Assembly (NCBI RefSeq): GCF_001422445.1
Contig: NZ_LMNA01000030.1
Location: 536,809 to 600,808 of the forward strand
DNA: 64,000 nucleotides
Direction: 5' to 3'
Origin: Pseudorhodoferax sp. Leaf274
GTDB taxonomy: Bacteria > Pseudomonadota > Gammaproteobacteria > Burkholderiales > Burkholderiaceae_C
Part shown: in pieces, positions 9,500 through 17,524 of the stretch
Layout: each line of letters starts with the position of its first letter
Numbering within the stretch: position 1 is the stretch's first letter
Notes under the pieces: generated by a model
Told to the model about the DNA's origin: nothing
The model's input: only the letters and a program-made list of their open reading frames with translations
Databases searched by the model: none
Position numbers and translations under genes: made by a program

Positions 9500-9847
9500 A
9501 TGAAATCCAAAGTGCAGTTTCGTCTGCGCATCTACCGCAACGAGAGCATCGCCATCGGTCCCGGCAAGGTGGCCCTGCTGGAGGCCGTGGCCGAGACCGG
9601 CTCGATCTCAGCGGCGGCGCGCCACCTGGGCATGTCCTACCGCCGCGCATGGGTGCTCATCGATGAGACCAACCGCGCGCTGGCGACGCCTGCGGTGAAC
9701 ACCGCCGCTGGCGGCGCCCACGGCGGCGGCACGGCGCTGACGGACGTGGGCATCGAGCTCGTGACGCGCTACCGGGCCATCGAGAACACCGCGCGGCTGG
9801 CTGCCGCCGCCGACATCACCGCACTGAACCGCCTGCTGGCACCTTAG
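9500..9847 (+). CDS. ModE-like winged-helix regulator, DNA-binding domain only
   Basis: The 115-residue protein matches the N-terminal LysR-like helix-turn-helix of ModE (IGPGKVALLEAVAETGS, then ISAAARHLGMSYRRAWVLID). It lacks the two C-terminal molybdate-binding (molbindin/TOBE) domains that make E. coli ModE about 262 residues. It probably binds DNA constitutively or senses molybdate some other way. I chose the ATG at 9500. An in-frame ATG at 9488 would add only four residues and overlaps a CACAAT -10-like element (9484-9489). modB follows 72 nt downstream on the same strand, so regulation of molybdate uptake is the likely role. Confidence 0.85.
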   Translation: MKSKVQFRLRIYRNESIAIGPGKVALLEAVAETGSISAAARHLGMSYRRAWVLIDETNRALATPAVNTAAGGAHGGGTALTDVGIELVTRYRAIENTARLAAAADITALNRLLAP

Positions 9848-9919
9848 CCGGGCACTGCGACCCGCACCGCATGCGGCTGTCGGCGCCAGGCGCTGTGCCA
9901 GAATCTGCGCTGTATTTTC

Positions 9920-10603
9920 ATGGACACGACGCGCGCACTCCTGGCCGGCATGGACTGGCATCCCCTGATCCTGTCCATCCAGGTGGCGACGGTCGCGACC
10001 GGGGTTGCCTTGCTGCTGGGCATCGCGCTGGGCTGGCTGGTCGGCCGCTGCCGCTTTCCGGGCCGCCAGTTGCTGGAGGCGGCCTGCATGCTGCCCATGG
10101 TGCTGCCGCCCACCGTGGTCGGCTACGGCATCCTGGTGCTCGCGGGCCGGCGCAGCCCGCTCGGCGCCTGGCTGCGCGAGCATTTCGACTACTCCATCAT
10201 CTTCAGCTGGCACGGCGCGGTGGTGGCCTCGGCCATCGTGGCGCTGCCGCTGGTGCTCAAGTCGGCCAGCGCCGCCTTTGCGGGTGTCGACCGTTCGCTC
10301 GAGGCGGCGGCGGCCACGCTGCGCCAGTCGCCGCTGTCGGTGTTCCTGCGCGTCACGCTGCCGCTGGCCTGGCCGGGCATCCTGGCCGGCACGCTGCTGG
10401 CGTTCGCGCGGGCCATGGGCGAGTTCGGCGCATCGCTGATGGTGGCCGGCTCCATCCCCGGGCAGACGCAGACGCTGTCCATGGCCATCTACGACGCCAG
10501 CCAGGCCGGGCAGGACGAGCTAGCCTTGCTGATGGTCGTCATCACCTCGGTGCTGTCGATCACGGTGCTGCTGCTGTCCAACCGCCTGCTGGCACCGCGC
10601 TGA
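9920..10603 (+). CDS. modB: Molybdate ABC transporter permease ModB
   Basis: The 227-residue inner-membrane protein has five to six hydrophobic segments. It carries the permease coupling motif around EAAAATLRQSPLSVF (about 126-140), followed by RAMGEFGAS, which is characteristic of ModB and CysT-type permeases. Length is normal for ModB. modC begins 2 nt after the stop, so the two are one transcriptional and translational unit. No periplasmic molybdate-binding gene (modA) lies before it or anywhere in the window. The stretch before the ATG contains CGCTGTATT, which only loosely resembles half of a ModE box and is not claimed as a site. Confidence 0.92.
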   Translation: MDTTRALLAGMDWHPLILSIQVATVATGVALLLGIALGWLVGRCRFPGRQLLEAACMLPMVLPPTVVGYGILVLAGRRSPLGAWLREHFDYSIIFSWHGAVVASAIVALPLVLKSASAAFAGVDRSLEAAAATLRQSPLSVFLRVTLPLAWPGILAGTLLAFARAMGEFGASLMVAGSIPGQTQTLSMAIYDASQAGQDELALLMVVITSVLSITVLLLSNRLLAPR

Positions 10604-10605
10604 GC

Positions 10606-11394
10606 ATGGCCGCGCACATCGATGTCGACCTGCAGCTGACCGTGGCGGACGGGCGGCGCAGCTTCACGCTGTCGGCCGCGTTCGCCTCCGATGCGGCGTT
10701 CGTCGCGCTGTACGGGCCGTCGGGCTCGGGCAAGTCGCTCACGCTGCAGGCCATGGCCGGGCTGCTGCGGCCCGCGGCCGGCCATGTGCGGGTGGCCGGC
10801 CGCACGCTGTTCGACAGCGCCGCCGGCACCAACCTGCCGCCGGCGGCCCGCCGCATCGGCTACCTGTTCCAGGACTACGCGCTGTTTCCCCACCTCAGCG
10901 TGCGCCAGAACATCGCGTTCGGGCTGACCTCCTGGCGCCACCGGCGGCTGACGGACGCGCAGCAGGCGCGCATCGAGGCGCTGCTGCAGAACTTCGGCCT
11001 TGCCGCGATGGCCGGCAGCCGGCCGGGCACCCTGTCGGGCGGCCAGCGCCAGCGCGTGGCCCTGGCGCGGGCGCTGGCCTGCGAGCCCAACCTGCTGCTG
11101 CTGGACGAACCGTTCGCCGCCCTGAACCCGATGCTGCGCGAGGAACTGCGCGCCGAACTGGCCGCTGCCTGCCGCGCGGCCGCGATCCCGGCGCTGATGA
11201 TCACGCACGATGTGGACGATGCGCTGGCCCTGGCCGACGAGGCCTTCGTCTACAGCGAAGGACGCATCGTGCGCCGCGTGGATCTGCGTGCCGGGGTCGA
11301 ACAGGTGCTGCAGCGCGAGGCACTGACCGGCGTCTGCGCCCCGGCCGCCACGCCGCTGCGCCTGAAGCTGCAGCGCATGCTGCGGGGCGGCTGA
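10606..11394 (+). CDS. modC: Molybdate ABC transporter ATPase ModC, short form
   Basis: The 262-residue ATPase has Walker A GPSGSGKS (37-44), the Q-loop region YLFQDYALFPHLSVRQN, signature LSGGQRQR, Walker B LLLLDEPF and the switch histidine in MITHDVDDA. It ends soon after the nucleotide-binding fold. ModC is usually about 350 residues because of a C-terminal TOBE/Mop regulatory domain that binds oxyanion, and that domain is absent here. Together with the single-domain ModE-like regulator upstream, this makes a molybdate system without any visible molbindin domain. The gene converges with the BPSS1780-type gene, 40 nt away. Confidence 0.88.
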   Translation: MAAHIDVDLQLTVADGRRSFTLSAAFASDAAFVALYGPSGSGKSLTLQAMAGLLRPAAGHVRVAGRTLFDSAAGTNLPPAARRIGYLFQDYALFPHLSVRQNIAFGLTSWRHRRLTDAQQARIEALLQNFGLAAMAGSRPGTLSGGQRQRVALARALACEPNLLLLDEPFAALNPMLREELRAELAAACRAAAIPALMITHDVDDALALADEAFVYSEGRIVRRVDLRAGVEQVLQREALTGVCAPAATPLRLKLQRMLRGG

Positions 11395-11434
11395 GCCTCG
11401 GTGCGGCGCTGAGCTGCCGAATCCAGGCTGGACT

Positions 11435-12208
11435 TCAGGCCTCGGTGGTCAAGGCTGCCGGTGCTTCGCTTTCCACGAAGCAGTCGCGGAAGGTGAAGTA
11501 GATCGAGGTCGACATCATGGCCGCCATCAGGAAAGCGAACGGCATCATGACCATGCTGGCGGCCTCGGCGCTGCCCACCAGCGAGGCGAAGATCGCGATC
11601 ACCATGCCCATCGCCATCACCAGGCCGGCCCAGGCCAGGCCGTAGACGAGGAACGCGCGGGCATTGCGCAGGCAGGCCACGATGCTGAAGAACAGGCTCT
11701 TGGCCGGCGACACGCCATGCCAATGCACGAGCGCGGGCGCGTGCCAGAACATCAGGAAGATCGGCAGGTGCAGCAGCAGCGTGAGCAGCACCGCGCCGCT
11801 GACCTGCTGGGCAGCTGGCGTGCCGGCCTGGGCGGGGGCCTCTGGCGTTGGCAGCAGCGCCGACACGATGAGGGACACCAGCGTGGACAGCACCGCGTAG
11901 GCCAGGCCCAGCACCAGCATGGCCTTCATGCGCTGCTGCCCGGCGCGGAACGCGCTGGCCAGCACCGTCGGCATCGGGAAGCGGCCCTGGGCCGCCTCGC
12001 GCGTGGCCGCCATCAGCCCCAGCGTGCTGGCGGGCACCAGCACGCCGGCCAGCAGCACGCCGATGCCGGGGAACTGCGAGACGATCAGCATGACCGCCAT
12101 GTACATGAAGAACAGGCCCACCAGGGCCAGCGGCTGGCGGAAGAAGGTCTGGATGCCCTCGCGCACCCATTGGACGCCGGTGCGGGCGGGGACGATGTTC
12201 AGGTTCAT
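11435..12208 (-). CDS. BPSS1780-type polytopic membrane protein
   Basis: The 257-residue protein has about six hydrophobic segments and begins MNLNIVPARTGVQWVREG, the hallmark start of the BPSS1780 family found across Burkholderiales. The conserved FFRQPLALVGLFF and FMFWHAPALVHWHG stretches also fit. Biochemical role is unknown. It is the third gene of a minus-strand unit: its ATG overlaps the TGA of the homoserine kinase gene (ATGA, 12205-12208), so it is probably translationally coupled to it. The same order is common in this family of bacteria and does not by itself mean a role in threonine synthesis. Confidence 0.8.
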   Translation of the reverse strand: MNLNIVPARTGVQWVREGIQTFFRQPLALVGLFFMYMAVMLIVSQFPGIGVLLAGVLVPASTLGLMAATREAAQGRFPMPTVLASAFRAGQQRMKAMLVLGLAYAVLSTLVSLIVSALLPTPEAPAQAGTPAAQQVSGAVLLTLLLHLPIFLMFWHAPALVHWHGVSPAKSLFFSIVACLRNARAFLVYGLAWAGLVMAMGMVIAIFASLVGSAEAASMVMMPFAFLMAAMMSTSIYFTFRDCFVESEAPAALTTEA

Positions 12209-13176
12209 GCGAAGGCGGGCGCAAAGCGCGTCGCGCGGGCGCGCAGCACGCGCTCGAAATGGCCAGGGTCGTGCGGCGTCAGCATCGCGGCTTCGCGCGG
12301 CAGGTGGTAGTCCCACAGCCGCGAGATCCAGAAGCGCAACGCACCGGCACGCAGCATGGCGGGCAGCAGTTCTCGCTCGGGGCCCGTCAATGCACGCTCG
12401 GCCCCGTAGGCGTCGAGGAAGGCGGCCGTGCGCTCGGGGTCGGCCTGGCCATCGGCCAGGTCGATGCACCAATCGTTCAGGCACACGGCGATGTCGAACA
12501 GCCAGGTGTCCACGCCTGCGAAGTAGAAGTCGAAGAAGCCGGTCAGCACGGGCGCCTGGCCGGGCAGCTGTTCGAACATCACGTTGTCGCGGAACAGGTC
12601 GGCGTGCACCGGGCCGCGCGGCAGCGCGGCGTAGGCAGAGGAGGCTGCCACATGGTTCTGGTAGGCCAGCTCGCCCTGCAGCAACGCGGCCTGTTCCGGC
12701 TCCAGGTGGGGCAGGACCACGGGCGCGGTCTCGTTCCACCAGGGCAGGCCGCGCAGGTTGGGCTGGTGGCGCTCGTAGTCACGGCCGGCCAGGTGCATGC
12801 GGGCCAGCATGGCGCCCACGGCCGCGCAGTGCGCGGGGCCTGGCGCCAGTTCGCTCGCGCCACGCAGCCGGTTGACCAGTGCAGCCGGCTTGCCGTTGAC
12901 GCGGTGCAGGATGCTGCCTTGCGCGTCCGGCGCCGGATCGGGCACCGGGATGCCGCGGCGCGCCAGGTGCTGCATCAGGTGCAGGTAGAAGGGCAGTTGC
13001 GCGAACGACAGGCGTTCGAACAGCGTGAGCACGTGCTGGCCGCGTTCGCTGTCGACGAAGTAGTTGGTGTTCTCGATGCCGCCCTGGATGCCGCGCAGCT
13101 TGCGCAGCTCGCCCAGCCCCAGGGTGTTCAGCAGGGCCTGGGCATCGTGTTCTGTGACCTCGGTGAAGACTGCCAC
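12205..13176 (-). CDS. thrB: Homoserine kinase (type II, ThrB)
   Basis: The 323-residue product belongs to the aminoglycoside-phosphotransferase-like homoserine kinases of Pseudomonas and beta-proteobacteria, which phosphorylate L-homoserine for threonine synthesis. Visible marks are the N-terminal (M/V)AVFTEVT, IQGGIENTNYFV near residue 31, the catalytic loop HADLFRDNVMF and the metal-binding DFYFAG. The start is a GTG at 13176-13174, the only start that gives the family N-terminus. It lies 4 nt after the stop of the DUF2782 gene, and its own stop overlaps the next start. It is therefore the middle gene of a three-gene operon driven from the polA intergenic region. Confidence 0.92.
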   Translation of the reverse strand: MAVFTEVTEHDAQALLNTLGLGELRKLRGIQGGIENTNYFVDSERGQHVLTLFERLSFAQLPFYLHLMQHLARRGIPVPDPAPDAQGSILHRVNGKPAALVNRLRGASELAPGPAHCAAVGAMLARMHLAGRDYERHQPNLRGLPWWNETAPVVLPHLEPEQAALLQGELAYQNHVAASSAYAALPRGPVHADLFRDNVMFEQLPGQAPVLTGFFDFYFAGVDTWLFDIAVCLNDWCIDLADGQADPERTAAFLDAYGAERALTGPERELLPAMLRAGALRFWISRLWDYHLPREAAMLTPHDPGHFERVLRARATRFAPAFA

Positions 13177-13180
13177 GGTG

Positions 13181-13522
13181 TCAGAAGCCGAGCACTTTCC
13201 ACACGCGCTGCCCGGCATTGCCCTGGGCGTTGTCGCGTTCGTTGCCGGGCCGCACGCGCGCGCCGTTGTGCGGCACGATCTCGTAGGCCGGCATGGCGCT
13301 GTTGAGCGGCTGCACGGTGATGCTCTGGGGTTCGCCGCCATAGCGCAATTCGTCGATGCGCGCGCCCTTGTCCTCGATGCGGATGTGCTCGATCCGCTTG
13401 TCCGTGCCGGACGTGCCCGGCTGGTCCGCGACGAGCGGCGCCGGGGCCGTGCCGGCAGGTGCCTGCGCCCAGGCCGAAGCCGTGGCCGCGAGGCAGAAAA
13501 AGAGGAGGGCGGGTGCGCGCAT
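13181..13522 (-). CDS. DUF2782 family periplasmic protein
   Basis: The 113-residue protein begins with a cleavable signal peptide (MRAPALLFFCLAATASAWAQ). It continues with the conserved DUF2782 core: IEHIRIEDKGARIDELRYGG, then ITVQPLNSAMPAYEIVP and a C-terminal VWKVLGF. Its function is unknown and it should be periplasmic. It is the first gene of the operon that continues into thrB and the BPSS1780 gene, and it is divergent from polA with only 53 nt between the start codons. The -10 box TACAAT ends 6 nt before the ATG and there is no Shine-Dalgarno site, so it may be read from a leaderless message. Confidence 0.85.
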   Translation of the reverse strand: MRAPALLFFCLAATASAWAQAPAGTAPAPLVADQPGTSGTDKRIEHIRIEDKGARIDELRYGGEPQSITVQPLNSAMPAYEIVPHNGARVRPGNERDNAQGNAGQRVWKVLGF

Positions 13523-13528
13523 GGCGGC

Positions 13529-13534
13529 ATTGTA
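13529..13534 (-). promoter_or_regulatory. -10 box 6 nt before the DUF2782 gene start
   Basis: On the minus strand TACAAT is followed by six bases (GCCGCC) and then the ATG at 13522. The expected transcription start would be at the start codon, which suggests leaderless translation. It faces the equally placed polA box in the same 53-nt intergenic space. Confidence 0.45.
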
Positions 13535-13563
13535 GGTGGCGGCGAATGGCCCGTTGCCAAAGG

Positions 13564-13569
13564 CACAAT
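13564..13569 (+). promoter_or_regulatory. -10 box 6 nt before the polA start
   Basis: CACAAT is followed by six bases (GCCCCG) and the ATG at 13576. No Shine-Dalgarno sequence is visible. The two divergent -10 boxes of polA and the DUF2782 operon are only 29 nt apart, so their polymerase footprints must overlap and the two promoters may exclude each other. Confidence 0.45.
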
Positions 13570-13575
13570 GCCCCG

Positions 13576-16380
13576 ATGAGCGACACGAATACCCTGCTGC
13601 TGGTCGACGGTTCCAGCTATCTGTACCGGGCCTACCACGCGCTGCCGGACCTGCGCGGCCCCGACCAGTTTCCGACCGGCGCGCTCCACGGCATGGTGGC
13701 CATGCTGACCAAGCTGCGGGCCCAGTTTCCGTCCGCGCATGCCGTCTGCGTGTTCGACGCGCCGGGCAAGACCTTCCGCGACGACTGGTACCCCGAGTAC
13801 AAGGCCAACCGCGCCGCCATGCCCGAGCCGCTGGTGCAGCAGATCGCGCCCATCCACGAGGTGGTGCGGCTGCTGGGCTGGCCGGTGCTGACGATCCCGG
13901 GGATCGAGGCGGACGACGTGATCGGCACGCTGGCGCGCCGCATGGCCGCGCGCGGCGGCAAGGTCATCGTCTCCACCGGCGACAAGGACATGGCGCAGCT
14001 GGTGGACGAGCATGTCACGCTGATCAACACCATGAGCAACGAGACGCTGGACCCCGCTGGTGTGCAGGCCAAGTTCGGCGTGCCGCCGGAGCGGATCGTG
14101 GACTATCTGTCGCTCATCGGCGATGCGGTGGACAACGTGCCCGGCGTCGACAAGGTCGGCCCCAAGACGGCCGTCAAGTGGCTGGCCGAGCACGGCTCGC
14201 TCGACGGCGTGATGGCCGCGGCTGGCGCCATCAAGGGCGTGGCTGGCGAGAACCTGCGCAAGGCGCTCGAATGGCTGCCGCTGGGCCGCCGGCTGGTGAC
14301 CATCCACACCGATTGCGACCTGGCCGCGCACGTGGCCGGCTGGCCGGCGGAGGGTGCGTTCGAGGCGTTGAAGTTCGCCGAGCCCGACCCGGCGCAGTTG
14401 CTGGACTTCTACCAGCGCTACGGCTTCAAGACCATGGGCCGCGAGCTGGAGGCGCGCATGGCCGCCACCAAGCCCGCGCCCGGCAGCACGGACGATCTGT
14501 TCGCAGAAGGTGCCGGCACCGCCGACGCACCCGCGGCCACGGCCTGCGAAGCGGCGCCGCCCAGCGGCGACTACCAGACCGTGGCGAGCTGGGAGCAGCT
14601 GGACGCCTGGATCGCCCGCCTGCGGGCCGCGCCACTCGCCGCGCTGGACACCGAGACCGATTCGCTGGACCCGATGCGTGCGCGCATCGTCGGCATCTCG
14701 TTCGCGCTGCAGGCGCGCGAGGCCGCCTACATCCCGCTGGCGCACAACTACGCCGACGCGCCCGACCAGTTGCCGCTGGAGGAGGTGCTGGCGCGCCTGA
14801 AGCCCTGGCTGGAGGACGAATCGGCCGGCAAGATCGGCCAGAACATCAAGTACGACAGCCACGTGTTCGCCAACCACGGCATCACGGTGTGCGGCTGGCG
14901 CCACGACACGCTGCTGCAGAGCTACGTGGTCGAGGCCCACAAGCCGCACAGCCTGGAGAGCCTGGCCGACCGCCACCTGGGCCGCAAGGGCTTGAGTTAC
15001 GAGGACATCTGCGGCAAGGGCGCCAAGCAGATCCCGTTCGCCCAGGTCGACGTGCAGACCGCCACCACCTATTCCGGCGAAGACAGCGAGATGGTGCTGG
15101 ACGTGCACCGCGTGCTGTGGCCCGAGCTCGACGCCGAACCGGCCGCCGCGCCGAGCCGGCGCTACGTCTACGAGCAGATCGAGATGCCGACCAGCGCCGT
15201 GCTGCAGCGCATCGAGCGCCATGGCGTGCTGGTGGATGCGGCCGTGCTGAACAAGCAGAGCCAGGCACTGGCCGAACGCATGCTCGCGCTGGAGCAGCAG
15301 GCCTACGAGCTGGCCGGCCAGCCGTTCAACATGGGCAGCCCCAAGCAGATCGGCGAAATCCTGTTCACCAAGCTCGGCATCCCGGTGCAGAAGAAGACCG
15401 CCACGGGCGCCCCGTCCACCGACGAGGAGGTGCTGGAAAAGCTGGCGGCCGACTACCCGCTGCCGGCGCGGCTGCTGGAGCACCGCAGCCTGTCCAAGCT
15501 CAAGGGCACCTACACGGACAAGCTGCCGCTGATGGTCAACCCGATCACGGGCCGCGTGCACACCAACTATGCGCAGGCCGTGGCCGTGACGGGCCGGCTC
15601 TCCAGCAACGAGCCCAACCTGCAGAACATCCCGATCCGCACGCCCGAGGGCCGGCGCGTGCGCGAGGCCTTCATCGCGCCGCCGGGCCACCGCATCGCCA
15701 GCGCCGACTACTCGCAGATCGAGCTGCGCATCATGGCCCACATCAGCGAAGACCCCGGCCTGCTGGCCGCCTTCGCCGAAGGCCGCGACGTGCACCGCGC
15801 CACGGCCGCCGAGGTCTTCGGCGTGGCCGTGGACGCCGTCAGCAGCGAGCAGCGCCGCTACGCCAAGGTCATCAACTTCGGCCTCATCTACGGCATGGGC
15901 GCGTTCGGCCTGGCCAGCAACCTGGGCATCGACCAGAAGGCCGCCAAGAACTACATCGACCGCTACTTCGACCGCTTCGCGGGCGTCAAGCGGTACATGG
16001 ACGAGACGCGTGCCCAGGCGGCCGCGCAGGGCTACGTCGAGACGCTGTTCGGCCGGCGCATCGTGCTGCCCGAGATCCAGGGCGGCAGCGGCCCGCGCCG
16101 CGCCGCGGCCGAGCGCCAGGCCATCAACGCGCCCATGCAGGGCACGGCGGCCGACCTCATCAAGCTGGCCATGATCGCGGTGCAGGCCGAGATCGACCGC
16201 GCCGCCAAGTCCACGCGCATCGTGATGCAGGTGCACGACGAGCTGGTGTTCGAGCTGCCCGAGGACGAGGCCGACTGGGTGCGCACCGAGGTGCCGCGGC
16301 TGATGGCCGGCGTGGCCAGCCTCAAGGTGCCGCTGCTGGCAGAGGTGGGCTTCGGCGCGAACTGGGACCAGGCCCACTGA
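13576..16380 (+). CDS. polA: DNA polymerase I
   Basis: The 934-residue protein contains all three domains. The N-terminal 5'-3' nuclease (about 1-300) has TLLLVDGSSYLYRAYHA and GIEADDVIGTLA. The 3'-5' proofreading exonuclease has LDTETDSLD near 357, GQNIKYDSH, and a Tyr-x3-Asp motif YSGED. The polymerase has motif A SADYSQIELR near 709 and motif C VHDELVFE near 886. The exonuclease carboxylates are all present, so proofreading should work, unlike in polymerases that have lost them. Length is normal for the family (E. coli 928). It fills gaps in repair and removes Okazaki primers. A frame open further upstream is ignored because the family N-terminus begins at MSDTNT. Confidence 0.97.
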   Translation: MSDTNTLLLVDGSSYLYRAYHALPDLRGPDQFPTGALHGMVAMLTKLRAQFPSAHAVCVFDAPGKTFRDDWYPEYKANRAAMPEPLVQQIAPIHEVVRLLGWPVLTIPGIEADDVIGTLARRMAARGGKVIVSTGDKDMAQLVDEHVTLINTMSNETLDPAGVQAKFGVPPERIVDYLSLIGDAVDNVPGVDKVGPKTAVKWLAEHGSLDGVMAAAGAIKGVAGENLRKALEWLPLGRRLVTIHTDCDLAAHVAGWPAEGAFEALKFAEPDPAQLLDFYQRYGFKTMGRELEARMAATKPAPGSTDDLFAEGAGTADAPAATACEAAPPSGDYQTVASWEQLDAWIARLRAAPLAALDTETDSLDPMRARIVGISFALQAREAAYIPLAHNYADAPDQLPLEEVLARLKPWLEDESAGKIGQNIKYDSHVFANHGITVCGWRHDTLLQSYVVEAHKPHSLESLADRHLGRKGLSYEDICGKGAKQIPFAQVDVQTATTYSGEDSEMVLDVHRVLWPELDAEPAAAPSRRYVYEQIEMPTSAVLQRIERHGVLVDAAVLNKQSQALAERMLALEQQAYELAGQPFNMGSPKQIGEILFTKLGIPVQKKTATGAPSTDEEVLEKLAADYPLPARLLEHRSLSKLKGTYTDKLPLMVNPITGRVHTNYAQAVAVTGRLSSNEPNLQNIPIRTPEGRRVREAFIAPPGHRIASADYSQIELRIMAHISEDPGLLAAFAEGRDVHRATAAEVFGVAVDAVSSEQRRYAKVINFGLIYGMGAFGLASNLGIDQKAAKNYIDRYFDRFAGVKRYMDETRAQAAAQGYVETLFGRRIVLPEIQGGSGPRRAAAERQAINAPMQGTAADLIKLAMIAVQAEIDRAAKSTRIVMQVHDELVFELPEDEADWVRTEVPRLMAGVASLKVPLLAEVGFGANWDQAH

Positions 16381-16491
16381 AAGCTGCGTGCGGACCGGCG
16401 CGCGCCTGCGGTGTCGTCGCGCGCGGACGGTTGGCGCGGAACGTTTCGCGCCGGCGCGGCTCAGTCCACTTCCATCCACCGAGGAGTCAGC

Positions 16492-17391
16492 ATGCTGCGT
16501 GAAGATCTCAAGTCCGATTTCGATTCCCTGCTGCCGGGCAGCAGCACCGAGCTGGGCGCTTCGCGCCGTACCGCGCTGAAGGCGGCGCTGGGCGTGGGCT
16601 ATGCGGCCTCGACCTTGCCCATCATGGCGCAGACCGCCGTCAAGACCTCGGCGGAGGGGCTCACGGCCGGCGAGATCAGCTTCGAGGTCAACGGCTTCAA
16701 GGTGCCGGCCTACCGCGCCGCGCCGGCCGGCAAGACCGGCCTTCCGGTGGTGCTGGTGATCCAGGAGATCTTCGGCGTGCACGAGTACATCGCCGACACC
16801 GCACGCCGTTTCGCGAAGGCGGGCTATCTCGCGATCGCGCCCTCGCTGTACGCGCGCCAGGGCGACCCGACGCAGTACACCGAGATCGCCAAGCTGCAGG
16901 CCGAACTCGTGTCCAAGGTGCCCGATGCCCAGGTCATGGCCGATCTCGACGCGGCCGTGAAGTGGGCCGGTGCCAATGGCGGCGATGTGTCCAAGCTGGG
17001 CATCACCGGTTTTTGCTGGGGCGGGCGCATCACCTGGCTCTACAGCGCGCACAACCCGGGCGTGAAGGCCGGCGTGGCCTGGTACGGGCGCCTGGTGGGC
17101 AATGCCAGCGAACTCACGCCGCGCCACCCGGTGGATGTGGTGGGCCAGCTGCACGGCCCGGTGCTGGGCCTGTACGGCGGCGCCGACACCGGCATCCCGC
17201 TCGACACGGTGGAGAAGATGAAGGCCGCGCTGGCCCAGGGCAGCGCCGCCGCCAAGGCCTCGGAGTTCGTCGTGTATCCGGACGCGCCGCACGCCTTCCA
17301 TGCCGACTACCGCCCCAGCTTCCGCCAGGGCCCGGCCGAGGACGGCTGGAAGCGCGCCCTGGCCTGGTTCAAGGCCAAGGGCGTGGCCTGA
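16492..17391 (+). CDS. Tat-exported dienelactone hydrolase family protein
   Basis: The 299-residue product begins with an unusually long N-region and then a twin-arginine signal (SRRTALKAALGVGYAAS, about 25-41). It is therefore predicted to be folded before export to the periplasm. The mature enzyme has the dienelactone hydrolase triad: Cys175 in GFCWGG, Asp232 in GGADTGIP and His267 in PDAPHAFH, plus the IQEIFGVHEYI stretch that carries the helper glutamate. Family enzymes hydrolyse lactones or esters with a cysteine nucleophile. The true substrate is unknown. GAGGAG 6 nt before the ATG at 16492 decides the start. No aromatic-degradation genes are adjacent. Confidence 0.88.
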   Translation: MLREDLKSDFDSLLPGSSTELGASRRTALKAALGVGYAASTLPIMAQTAVKTSAEGLTAGEISFEVNGFKVPAYRAAPAGKTGLPVVLVIQEIFGVHEYIADTARRFAKAGYLAIAPSLYARQGDPTQYTEIAKLQAELVSKVPDAQVMADLDAAVKWAGANGGDVSKLGITGFCWGGRITWLYSAHNPGVKAGVAWYGRLVGNASELTPRHPVDVVGQLHGPVLGLYGGADTGIPLDTVEKMKAALAQGSAAAKASEFVVYPDAPHAFHADYRPSFRQGPAEDGWKRALAWFKAKGVA

Positions 17392-17524
17392 TCCTCGGCG
17401 GCGCTGCGGCCTGCGCCTACGGGCGCCTTCGGGCCTGGACGACGCCGCACGCGCGGCGGCGCTCCGAACATGGGCACAAGTCCCGACGCGGGACCTTGTT
17501 CAACCCAAGCGAAGGAGCACGACC

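Noticed and set aside
9899..9919. ModE box before modB
   Set aside because: CGCTGTATT resembles only half of the known ModE site, with no inverted partner, so it was not called.
12205..17301. Very long open frame on the minus strand opposite polA and the dienelactone hydrolase gene
   Set aside because: It is in the frame of thrB but runs far beyond its start, opposite polA, which has full family motifs. High GC removes stop codons from antisense frames, and the translation is low-complexity Ala/Arg/His/Gly.
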